DNA of 13,767 bases. It comes from Dysgonamonadaceae bacterium (GTDB lineage Bacteria; Bacteroidota; Bacteroidia; Bacteroidales; Azobacteroidaceae). Below, in pieces: positions 7,726-13,767 of this stretch. The notes beneath the pieces were generated by a model. The model was not told where the DNA came from, made no database searches, and was given only the letters and a program-made list of their open reading frames with translations. Position numbers and translations under genes: made by a program. The stretch covers positions 1-13,767 of the forward strand of contig JAIRKG010000069.1 of assembly GCA_031260235.1 (NCBI GenBank), in the 5' to 3' direction. Each line of letters begins with the position of its first letter. Position 1 is the stretch's first letter.

Positions 7726-8550
7726 TCAATCCACATTCAAAGTAACGCGCTTAAAACAGGTTACCGTCAAATCTTTGTTTTGTTTCTGCAAATATGCCCT
7801 GATCGTTATTTTCGTATCTTTCACGAAATCCTGCGATAAAAGCGTAAATTCCTGATAATATTTGTTGAGAGCGCCTTCGGCAATCCTGTCTAATATATTT
7901 TCAGGTTTACCCTGTTCGATCGCTTTCTCGCGAGCGATTTTCTTTTCCCTTTCAACAATCGTCATTGGAACCGTATCTTTATCAACGCTCACGGGATTCA
8001 TTGCCGCAACCTGCATGACAATGTCCTTTGCCACTTGCAGTTCAACGCCTTTCTGATTGAAACCGGCAATCGTAGCCAATTTATTTCCCGGGTGAATATA
8101 GGCGATAGTCGTCGGAGCCGTCAGAAATTCATAAGCGCCTAATTCCATTTTCTCGCCGGTAATACCAATACGGTCGGTAATTAATTCCGAAACGGAGCGT
8201 TCATCAATCTTGAGTGCCAACAAAGCCTCCGGATTAGCAGGTTTATTTGCCAGGGCAACGTCCAGAATACTTTTGGTTAAAGCGATGAAATCCGCGCCTT
8301 TAGCCACGAAATCCGTTTCGCATTTGAGGGCTACGATAGCGGCGAAATCACCATTGACAGCTGCCAATACGCAACCTTCCGAAGCCTCGCGGTCTTCCCG
8401 TTTTGCGGCAACAGCCTGCCCTTTCTTACGAATGATTTCTACTGCTTTTTCAAAATCTCCTCCCGATTCGTTCAGTGCATTTTTACAATCCATCATGCCT
8501 GCACCGGTCATTTTACGCAAATGCGTAATATCAGCTATTGTAACTGCCAT
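7726..8550 (-). CDS. tsf: Translation elongation factor Ts
   Basis: Guanine nucleotide exchange factor that releases GDP from EF-Tu during elongation, in the cytoplasm. It has 274 residues, usual for this group. The N-terminal UBA-like module (about 5-60) has ITHLRKMTGAGMMDCKNAL; the EF-Tu-contacting TDFVAK motif is at 79-84; the core and coiled-coil parts follow, with IVEREKKIAREKAIEQGKPE around 200-220. The C-terminus, VTCFKRVTLNVD, is normal. ATG 8548-8550 is preceded by the A-rich TAAAAATTAA at 8568-8559 in place of a Shine-Dalgarno. It follows rpsB by 75 bp and is the last gene of the translation cluster. Confidence 0.97.
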   Translation of the reverse strand: MAVTIADITHLRKMTGAGMMDCKNALNESGGDFEKAVEIIRKKGQAVAAKREDREASEGCVLAAVNGDFAAIVALKCETDFVAKGADFIALTKSILDVALANKPANPEALLALKIDERSVSELITDRIGITGEKMELGAYEFLTAPTTIAYIHPGNKLATIAGFNQKGVELQVAKDIVMQVAAMNPVSVDKDTVPMTIVEREKKIAREKAIEQGKPENILDRIAEGALNKYYQEFTLLSQDFVKDTKITIRAYLQKQNKDLTVTCFKRVTLNVD

Positions 8551-8625
8551 AGTGTTTCTTAATTTTTATTGCTTATTACTCTTAAATTATACCTCTTCGT
8601 CGCCAACGAATTCTACGTTTTACAT

Positions 8626-9426
8626 TCAAAGCTTCTCGTCGTCCTTTGCAAGGATTTTTTTCTCTATTTTTATTCGCCTTTCCCTACGAACGAGAACTCG
8701 TTCTGCAGTTCCTCCGGCAGGCGAATCTATTCTTTCGATTTTACATTCTTCCAAACCTTCGTTGATTGCGTCGCAAAGTGCGCCCAAAATTATCTCAATT
8801 GATTTGGTTGCATCGTCATTGGCGGGAATCACAAAATCGACGCTACTCGGGTCAGAATTGGTATCCACAATAGCAAATACCGGAATACTCAAGCGATTGG
8901 CTTCGGCGACGGCAATGTGTTCTTTCATCACATCAACAACGAACAAAGCCGAAGGAAGACGGGTCAAATCAATGATAGAACCTAAGTTTTTTTCCAGTTT
9001 AGCCCGTTGGCGTGTAATTTGCAATTTTTCTCTTTTGGATAGCTGGTCGAAAGTGCCGTCCTTCGACATTTTATCAATAGTGGTCATTTTTTTTACAGCT
9101 TTGCGGACGGTAGTAAAATTAGTTAACATACCTCCCGGCCAGCGTTCTGTAACATAAGGCATACCAACAGAAACGGCTTTATCGGCAACTACTTGTTTCG
9201 CCTGTTTTTTGGTTGAAACAAACAATATTTTACGCCCCGATTTGGCGATTTGTTTTAACGCGGCTGCGGCTTCGTCTATTTTTGCGGCCGTTTTGTATAA
9301 ATCAATGATATGGATACCGTTACGTTCCATAAAAATATAGGGAGCCATCAAGGGATTCCACTTCCGTTTTAAGTGTCCGAAGTGAGAACCGGCTTCCAAT
9401 AACTGTTCAAATGATACTCTTGACAT
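8626..9426 (-). CDS. rpsB: 30S ribosomal protein S2 (uS2)
   Basis: Component of the small ribosomal subunit, needed for S1 binding and mRNA recruitment. It has 266 residues. The N-terminus, SFEQLLEAGSHFGHLKRKWN, and later GIHIIDLYKT, KSGRKILFVSTKKQAKQ, RWPGGMLTNF, IPVFAIVDTNSDP and VDFVIPANDDATKS are classical S2 blocks. The last 35 residues are unlike the acidic tails I remember from Bacteroidales S2: they read RIDSPAGGTAERV then a basic segment, and cover a 16-bp palindrome (8688-8703). The start ATG has TAAAAATTAA (9441-9432) five bases upstream. It lies 155 bp after rpsI and 75 bp before tsf, likely one operon or an overlapping transcript. Confidence 0.97.
   Translation of the reverse strand: MSRVSFEQLLEAGSHFGHLKRKWNPLMAPYIFMERNGIHIIDLYKTAAKIDEAAAALKQIAKSGRKILFVSTKKQAKQVVADKAVSVGMPYVTERWPGGMLTNFTTVRKAVKKMTTIDKMSKDGTFDQLSKREKLQITRQRAKLEKNLGSIIDLTRLPSALFVVDVMKEHIAVAEANRLSIPVFAIVDTNSDPSSVDFVIPANDDATKSIEIILGALCDAINEGLEECKIERIDSPAGGTAERVLVRRERRIKIEKKILAKDDEKL
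8688..8703. repeat. Short palindrome in the rpsB 3' end
   Basis: Perfect 7-bp arms gaacgag (8688-8694) and ctcgttc (8697-8703) around AA. It encodes ERVLVR (residues 242-247) in the atypical S2 tail, beside a proline/glycine-rich piece (SPAGG). Short enough to be chance; included because two neighbouring genes have stronger examples. Confidence 0.5.
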
Positions 9427-9581
9427 TTTGTTTAATTTTTAGCTGTTTACATTCTTTTCTGTTTAAAAACCAACCGCCAGGTAGTTGTTCAAACCATTGG
9501 CAGAACAAGTCCCAACAGGTTTAGATACTAAACTTTTTTCAATTATGAATTACGTGGTTACCAATTGTAATTCGTAATTGA
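9427..9581 (-). promoter_or_regulatory. rpsI-rpsB spacer with potential leader structure
   Basis: The spacer holds an AT-rich inverted repeat just after the rpsI stop (9541-9552 with 9568-9579, one mismatch) and gtttag/ctaaac at 9519-9533. Nearer rpsB, on the minus strand, GCCA and TGGC (about 9504 down to 9474) can pair, and an overlapping CCAA/TTGG pairing is followed by GGTTTTT. Mutually exclusive stems before a T-run upstream of a ribosomal protein gene resemble an attenuator or autoregulatory leader. I see no TAnnTTTG promoter here. The function is inferred. Confidence 0.35.
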
Positions 9582-9968
9582 TTATCGTTTTGAGAATTGG
9601 AATCTCTTTCGTGCTTTAGGTCTCCCCGGCTTTTTCCGTTCTACTTCGCGTGGGTCGCGGGTCATAAAACCTTCGGATCTCAAAGCAGATTTACCTTCCG
9701 GATTAATTTTTACCAATGCGCGGGCGATACCCAAACGGGCGGCCTCGGATTGACCTTTATAACCACCACCCTGCAAATTGATCGCAATATCGTATTGTTC
9801 GGCAACGCCTAATTTATTTAAAGGTTGCTTAACAACATACTGAAGCAGGGACGAAGGAAAATAGACTTCAAGTTCACGTTTGTTGATCAGAATTTTTCCG
9901 GAGCCTTCCTTAACGTAAACGCGAGCAATTGCCGCCTTACGTCTTCCTAATGCATTTATTACTTCCAT
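9582..9968 (-). CDS. rpsI: 30S ribosomal protein S9 (uS9)
   Basis: Small-subunit protein whose C-terminal tail reaches the P-site tRNA. It has 128 residues, full length. The N-terminus, NALGRRKAAIARVYVKEGSG, the middle GGGYKGQSEAARLGIARALV, and the basic tail GRPKARKRFQFSKR ending in the conserved SKR are diagnostic. It begins five bases after the rplM stop, the standard rplM-rpsI pair, so the two are almost certainly cotranscribed and translationally coupled. No rearrangement or odd residue is seen. Confidence 0.98.
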   Translation of the reverse strand: MEVINALGRRKAAIARVYVKEGSGKILINKRELEVYFPSSLLQYVVKQPLNKLGVAEQYDIAINLQGGGYKGQSEAARLGIARALVKINPEGKSALRSEGFMTRDPREVERKKPGRPKARKRFQFSKR

Positions 9969-9973
9969 TTATT

Positions 9974-10429
9974 TTATTTAAGAGAATTAATATCAATCGC
10001 TTTGGGTTGCTGAGCCTCATGTTTGTGAACAATTCCATCATACACATACATATTACTAAGAAGTCGGGCGCCCAGTTTATTTTTGGGAAGCATCCCTTTC
10101 ACCACTTTCCGGAACAAACGGTCGCTACCTTTTTTCTGCAAATCGGTCGGCGTGCGCTCTTTCTGTCCGCCGGGATAGCCTGTGTAAGAAAGATAAATGC
10201 GGTCTGTCCATTTATTTCCGGTTAATACTACTTTTTCAGCATTGACAATGATCACATTATCACCGCAATCCACATGAGGCGTAAAATTCGGTTTATATTT
10301 ACCGCGCAGGAGTTTCGCTACTTTCGAAGCCAAACGTCCCAAATGTTGCCCCTCTGCGTCAACCACAACCCATTCTTTATCGACGGTCGCCTTATTGGCG
10401 GAAATGGTTTTATAACTTAAAGTATCCAC
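9974..10429 (-). CDS. rplM: 50S ribosomal protein L13 (uL13)
   Basis: Early-assembly large-subunit protein. I place the start at GTG 10429-10427, giving 151 residues beginning (V/M)DTLSYKTISANKATVDKEW, the N-terminus expected for Bacteroidales L13. A longer open frame to 10558 would add 43 residues (MQSNYYSKN...) that do not belong to the family and would place the start inside the predicted leader. Conserved blocks: VVDAEGQHLGRLASKVAKLL, FTPHVDCGDNVIIVNAEKV, YLSYTGYPGG, VVKGMLPKN and HKHEAQQPKAIDI. The GTG start preceded by a run of A with AAAAATTAA is the unusual feature. First gene of the rplM-rpsI-rpsB-tsf cluster, with an approximately 120-base leader. Confidence 0.96.
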   Translation of the reverse strand: MDTLSYKTISANKATVDKEWVVVDAEGQHLGRLASKVAKLLRGKYKPNFTPHVDCGDNVIIVNAEKVVLTGNKWTDRIYLSYTGYPGGQKERTPTDLQKKGSDRLFRKVVKGMLPKNKLGARLLSNMYVYDGIVHKHEAQQPKAIDINSLK

Positions 10430-10555
10430 TTTTAATTTTTTTTTGTTTGTTAATAAATCATTCGCTACAATTATTTTCCTTTTCGACAAACAGATTTTTT
10501 GGAATAAAAAGGTAAAAATCAAGTGCTTAATATTTTTTGAATAATAATTGGACTG

Positions 10556-10587
10556 CAAAGCTACATATTTTTATTTAAACAGACAAA
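10556..10587 (-). promoter_or_regulatory. Predicted promoter of the rplM-rpsI(-rpsB-tsf) operon
   Basis: On the minus strand TAGCTTTG (10563-10556) is an exact TAnnTTTG -7 element, and TTTG (10587-10584) stands 20 bp upstream as the -33 element, an ideal Bacteroidota arrangement. The -33 box lies in the T-tail of the terminator of the upstream lipoprotein gene. The start would be near 10550, leaving a leader of about 120 bases before the GTG of rplM. Confidence 0.75.
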
Positions 10588-10589
10588 AA

Positions 10590-10614
10590 ACCGTCTCAAA
10601 AATTTTGAGGCGGT
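10590..10614 (-). terminator. Intrinsic terminator of the lipoprotein gene
   Basis: Twelve-bp arms accgtctcaaaa (10590-10601) and ttttgaggcggt (10603-10614) with one G.T pair and a single central base. On the minus strand a T-run follows (complement of the A-run 10585-10589). On the plus strand CTTTTT follows, so it may be bidirectional, although no plus-strand gene reads into it. It separates the lipoprotein gene from rplM. Confidence 0.85.
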
Positions 10615-10640
10615 CTTTTTCAGTTCATTTTTGTAACTGC

Positions 10641-10832
10641 TTACTCAGCTGGAGATTCAGCAGGAACTTCAACGGGAGTTTCAGCCGGTTCAGTTGCTTC
10701 TTCTTGTACGGGTTCCGTAGCGGGTTCTTCAATTTGTACCGGTTCCTGAACAGGCGCTTCTTTTGCTTTGTTTGAGCAAGCGCTAAATGCAACAACGACT
10801 GCCATTGCAAAAAATAACACTAATTTTTTCAT
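10641..10832 (-). CDS. Small Pro/Glu-rich lipoprotein, function unknown
   Basis: It has 63 residues. MKKLVLFFAMAVVVAFSAC is a lipoprotein signal peptide with the lipobox ending at Cys19, so the mature protein would be lipid-anchored and only about 45 residues long. The rest is low complexity, with repeated PVQEP, EEPATEP and PAE-type segments, acidic and proline-rich, likely extended and unfolded. The start ATG 10832 has AGGAAA just upstream. It is a single-gene unit: promoter-like TATCTTTG at 10900-10893 and a strong terminator at 10590-10614. I cannot assign a function; short anchored spacer-like lipoproteins of this kind are common in the phylum. The signal peptide, start and terminator together support a real gene. 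Confidence 0.8.
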   Translation of the reverse strand: MKKLVLFFAMAVVVAFSACSNKAKEAPVQEPVQIEEPATEPVQEEATEPAETPVEVPAESPAE

Positions 10833-10892
10833 TTTCCTAAATAATTAAAATGATTTATGATTATTACAGATTTTCTTTTGGAAAACCGTCGC

Positions 10893-10900
10893 AAAGATAA
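10893..10900 (-). promoter_or_regulatory. Predicted -7 element for the small lipoprotein
   Basis: TATCTTTG on the minus strand fits TAnnTTTG exactly and is followed by CGAC, giving a leader of about 55 bases. I do not see a clear TTTG at the -33 position; the upstream region is very AT-rich. The remainder of 10833-11061 is T-rich low-complexity sequence without another gene. Confidence 0.5.
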
Positions 10901-11061
10901 ACATATTATTTAATTTGTTGCATAATATATTTTATTTTTTTTGTTTTTTTGAAAAAAATCTATTTTTACCTATACAAATATCGTTTTTTCATCTATTGAA
11001 TTCATCTAAACTTTTGCATTCAACTCATTTTTTTGATGAAAATAACCATAAAAAGTTTTTT

Positions 11062-13767
11062 CTATCTGTTTGCGCCGCTTTTACTATTCATCTTCCTTAA
11101 AACATTATCATGGCGTTGAATGTAACGATTATAATCCTCTAAAATTGACTTGTGTTTTTCCGGATAGATATCTTCGTAAAATTGCAACAGGTAACCCATG
11201 TAATACAGATCATTATTGACGTCTTTTTGTATTGTTGCGTATTTCTCGTCACTGAGCCTTACAAACCAGTTCAATTCTTTTAAAACGGATTCCAGCATAA
11301 TATCATTGATTTGTTTGGTTTTTGCCGTATCTCCTGCCTGAAAGTAAGCCTGAGCGATTTGGTTCATGGAATAAAAATCGTAAGGTACATTGTAATCGGG
11401 AATTGATTTCACGCCATAATCCAAGACTTCAATAGCCTGTTCTTTCTTGCCTTCCGCTACCAAACGAGTCCCTAATACGCCAAACATCGACCGGAATACT
11501 TTTGCCATGCGCATGGCTTGAGAATCAATAAACAGTCCCGGTGTTTCCAGATTTCCCCAACGATATTTTTTCATCAGGTTTTCATACATAATATCCGTAT
11601 CAATATTTCTACCATTCCGAGTTACATCGTAAGGCATAATCCTGTATGCGATTCCATCCTGGCGGAAATAATTTTCCAAGCGTAAATATTGTTCGGGACC
11701 TACGGTACTTGCAAAATAGAACGGGCGAGACCAGTTTTCGTTATTCCGCAACATATCAAGAATGATCATTTCCGGCTTGGATAAGGCAAATTTTCCCTGC
11801 GCAATTATTTCCTGTTTGGAATTATATTTAGGACCGAGGTAAATATATACTCTGTCCGTCAACCAATCGGCCTGTTCCGATTTTACAACCCCCGACTCGA
11901 TTACGGCGTCCGTATCGACGGGAATATAAAGCAAATTGGTACGAATATTATCCAAAGGCGGATACTCCCCTACCCTCTTTACGCGATTATCGTCGGATTT
12001 AACTCGTGCCAAAGCGTAAGACACATCCTGCGGTTTGTCGCTCGGATCGAGAATATAAGCTGCTTCATGTTTTCCTTGTATATACTCTGATTTTTCCCAA
12101 GAAATGGGAAGCGGCGCAGACTCGTATGCCTGACGTTTCATTTGGTCAATATACCAATCGGTTTGCAAATAACTCAAATTACAAACCCTGACATCTGTGC
12201 GATATCCTTCCACTTCTTGAGCATACCAAAGCGGGAAAGTATCGTTGTCGCCCATTGTAAAAATAACTGCGTTGGGTTCGCAAGTTGCAAGGTAATTAAA
12301 CCCGAAGTCGCGACTGAGGTATCTTTTCGAGCGGTCGTGGTCATCCCACGTCTGTGAAACCATTTGAACGGGAACCAGCAGACACAATACACCGGCAATA
12401 ATCGTAGCCGGCAATGCTGGAAGCTTTGCATATTTACATAATGCCTTTTCAATCATGCCGACCCCCAATCCAATCCAAATACTGAAAGCATAGAACGACC
12501 CGGCATAGGCATAATCCCGCTCGCGCGGCTGATTGGGCGTCTGATTTAAATAGATCACAATCGCCAAACCGGTCATAAAAAACAGAAAAAATACAACCCA
12601 AAAATCCTGCATTCCCTTTTTCCCCGAACATATCTGAAAAAATATGCCCAAAAGACCCAACAAAAGCGGTAACATATAAAATCTGTTGTAGCCTTTGTTT
12701 TTAGCGATGAAATCGGGCAAATCATCCTGCGGTCCTACGCGCAGGCTGTCGATAAATTTAATACCGCTGATCCAGTTTCCGTTAGCAACTTCGCCGTTTC
12801 CCTGTACTTCATTTTGCCGTCCCGCAAAATTCCACATAAAGTATCGCCAATACATAAAGTTAACTTGATAAGAGAAGAAAAATTTGAGGTTTTCATAAAA
12901 AGTCGGCATAATCGCTACCTTTGTAGGTCCACCGTCAAATTCCTTATATCTGACTCGTTTCCCTTTGAAATTAGTCCATTCTTTGTAAATTTCCACATGC
13001 TCTTTGCTGTACATACGCGGGAAAATCGTACACAATTCATCCGGATATATAAGAGATTCACTTCTTCTGGAAATAAAATAGCGATCTTTTTCTTTCGGAT
13101 CGTTTTTGACAATTTGCGTCCAAACGGGACCATTATCTTTTGTTGCGGAGACCAACAGATTTCCTTCCTTTTTCTTCTTTGAATCGGCAACGAAAGTCTG
13201 CCCGTAAAGCACAGGCGACTGCCCGTATTGTTCGCGAGACAAATAATCCCTCAATGTAAAAATATCTTCCGGTGAATTTTGATCCATAGGCGTATTCGCC
13301 GCAGAACGAATTAAAATGAGCGCATAAGACGAATAACCGATAGTTATAACGATCAACCCAATCAAAATTGTATTGAGCGCTATCGGATTTAGTTTCTTGC
13401 TGTTGAAAAAGTAAATGCTTAAGCCGGCAAAAATTACGATTCCTGCCAACACGCGATTCCCGAGAAACGGAATCCCCAGCAAAGCAACTGAAAGCAAGAA
13501 CGCAACCTTTGCCCTCGATGGATTGTATTTTTCCTGCATAGTTTCACGAATGCCCCAGGCAAGAACGGCAAAAACCAGAACGATATAGAAAGCAAGCCCC
13601 GTATTGTAAGGCAAACCGAAAGTATTAACAAACAATAATTCAAACCAGCCGGCTACTTTTACCAGTCCCTGAATAATGCCGAAAAGCATAATGCCCACAA
13701 TCACAAAAGAAACCAATAGAGCCACAAGCGAACCTTTCAGATTCGGGTTGGGATATTTCTTATAATA
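11062..13767 (-). CDS. DUF2723 family membrane protein, N-terminus outside the window
   Basis: The frame is open to the window edge (first visible codons YYKKYPNPNLKGS), so the GTG at 13725 is not the start. 901 residues are visible; family members are often somewhat above 1000. About nine hydrophobic segments precede a soluble C-terminal half: five between 13725 and about 13290, two near 12690-12560, two near 12520-12350. Family hallmarks are NQPRERDYAYAGSFYAF (about 12535-12485) and GDNDTFPLWYAQEVEG (about 12256-12205). A helical, TPR-like part (EGKKEQAIEVLDYGVK) lies near 11450-11300. DUF2723 is related to eukaryotic TMEM260, an O-mannosyltransferase, so a GT-C-type protein glycosylation role in the cytoplasmic membrane is plausible. 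The catalytic N-terminal loop is not visible. Stop TAG at 11064-11062. Confidence 0.9.
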   Translation of the reverse strand, partial: YYKKYPNPNLKGSLVALLVSFVIVGIMLFGIIQGLVKVAGWFELLFVNTFGLPYNTGLAFYIVLVFAVLAWGIRETMQEKYNPSRAKVAFLLSVALLGIPFLGNRVLAGIVIFAGLSIYFFNSKKLNPIALNTILIGLIVITIGYSSYALILIRSAANTPMDQNSPEDIFTLRDYLSREQYGQSPVLYGQTFVADSKKKKEGNLLVSATKDNGPVWTQIVKNDPKEKDRYFISRRSESLIYPDELCTIFPRMYSKEHVEIYKEWTNFKGKRVRYKEFDGGPTKVAIMPTFYENLKFFFSYQVNFMYWRYFMWNFAGRQNEVQGNGEVANGNWISGIKFIDSLRVGPQDDLPDFIAKNKGYNRFYMLPLLLGLLGIFFQICSGKKGMQDFWVVFFLFFMTGLAIVIYLNQTPNQPRERDYAYAGSFYAFSIWIGLGVGMIEKALCKYAKLPALPATIIAGVLCLLVPVQMVSQTWDDHDRSKRYLSRDFGFNYLATCEPNAVIFTMGDNDTFPLWYAQEVEGYRTDVRVCNLSYLQTDWYIDQMKRQAYESAPLPISWEKSEYIQGKHEAAYILDPSDKPQDVSYALARVKSDDNRVKRVGEYPPLDNIRTNLLYIPVDTDAVIESGVVKSEQADWLTDRVYIYLGPKYNSKQEIIAQGKFALSKPEMIILDMLRNNENWSRPFYFASTVGPEQYLRLENYFRQDGIAYRIMPYDVTRNGRNIDTDIMYENLMKKYRWGNLETPGLFIDSQAMRMAKVFRSMFGVLGTRLVAEGKKEQAIEVLDYGVKSIPDYNVPYDFYSMNQIAQAYFQAGDTAKTKQINDIMLESVLKELNWFVRLSDEKYATIQKDVNNDLYYMGYLLQFYEDIYPEKHKSILEDYNRYIQRHDNVLRKMNSKSGANR

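Noticed and set aside
8210..9157. 315-codon plus-strand open frame across tsf and rpsB
   Set aside because: Antisense shadow of two clear housekeeping genes, low-complexity Ser-rich translation.
9519..9539. Plus-strand terminator gtttag-ata-ctaaac followed by TTTTTT
   Set aside because: No plus-strand gene ends here, and the stem is short and AT-rich; left as part of the spacer description.
10430..10558. 43-residue N-terminal extension of L13
   Set aside because: Not found in the family, and it would place the start codon upstream of or at the predicted transcription start.

Overview
The window looks like a housekeeping segment of a Bacteroidota chromosome, most likely order Bacteroidales. 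The evidence is the gene order rplM-rpsI-rpsB-tsf with protein sequences typical of that order, promoters of the TAnnTTTG type, A-rich translation starts without a Shine-Dalgarno sequence, a ValS with a KMSKQ loop, and a DUF2723 membrane protein. I cannot name a genus.

Layout: (1) 2-106, the last 34 codons of a metallo-beta-lactamase-fold hydrolase on +. (2) 107-1369, a 1.26 kb region with no gene I can support. It holds a 68-bp second copy of the valS 3' end, a 13-unit 21-bp minisatellite, a GC-rich hairpin block, tandem 63-bp REP-like units and a hairpin downstream of valS. (3) 1370-4054, valS on -, divergent from (4) 4178-7510, an SbcC-type ATPase on +; their promoters lie back to back in about 120 bp. 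(5) 7511-7725, a convergent intergenic region with a nested palindrome. (6) 7726-10429, the translation cluster on -, transcribed rplM, rpsI, rpsB, tsf, with a good promoter at 10556-10587. (7) 10641-10832, a small Pro/Glu-rich lipoprotein on - with its own promoter and a strong terminator. (8) 11062-13767, a large DUF2723 membrane protein on -, cut by the window edge.

Functionally, valS charges tRNA-Val, rplM/rpsI/rpsB supply ribosomal proteins uL13, uS9 and uS2, and tsf recycles EF-Tu, so most of the window serves translation. SbcC is a DNA-repair ATPase without its nuclease partner SbcD beside it.

The most unusual signal is short palindromic DNA inside conserved coding sequence. A 26-bp palindrome lies in a likely extra loop of ValS, and a pair of palindromes (31 and 20 bp) lies in one coiled-coil arm of SbcC, all in frame. 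A weaker candidate lies in the RpsB tail. Together with the repeat region beside valS, this suggests a genome populated by small palindromic elements that tolerate or exploit insertion into proteins, comparable in concept to the palindromic elements known from Rickettsia. No transposase, integrase, CRISPR array, tRNA or rRNA gene was seen.
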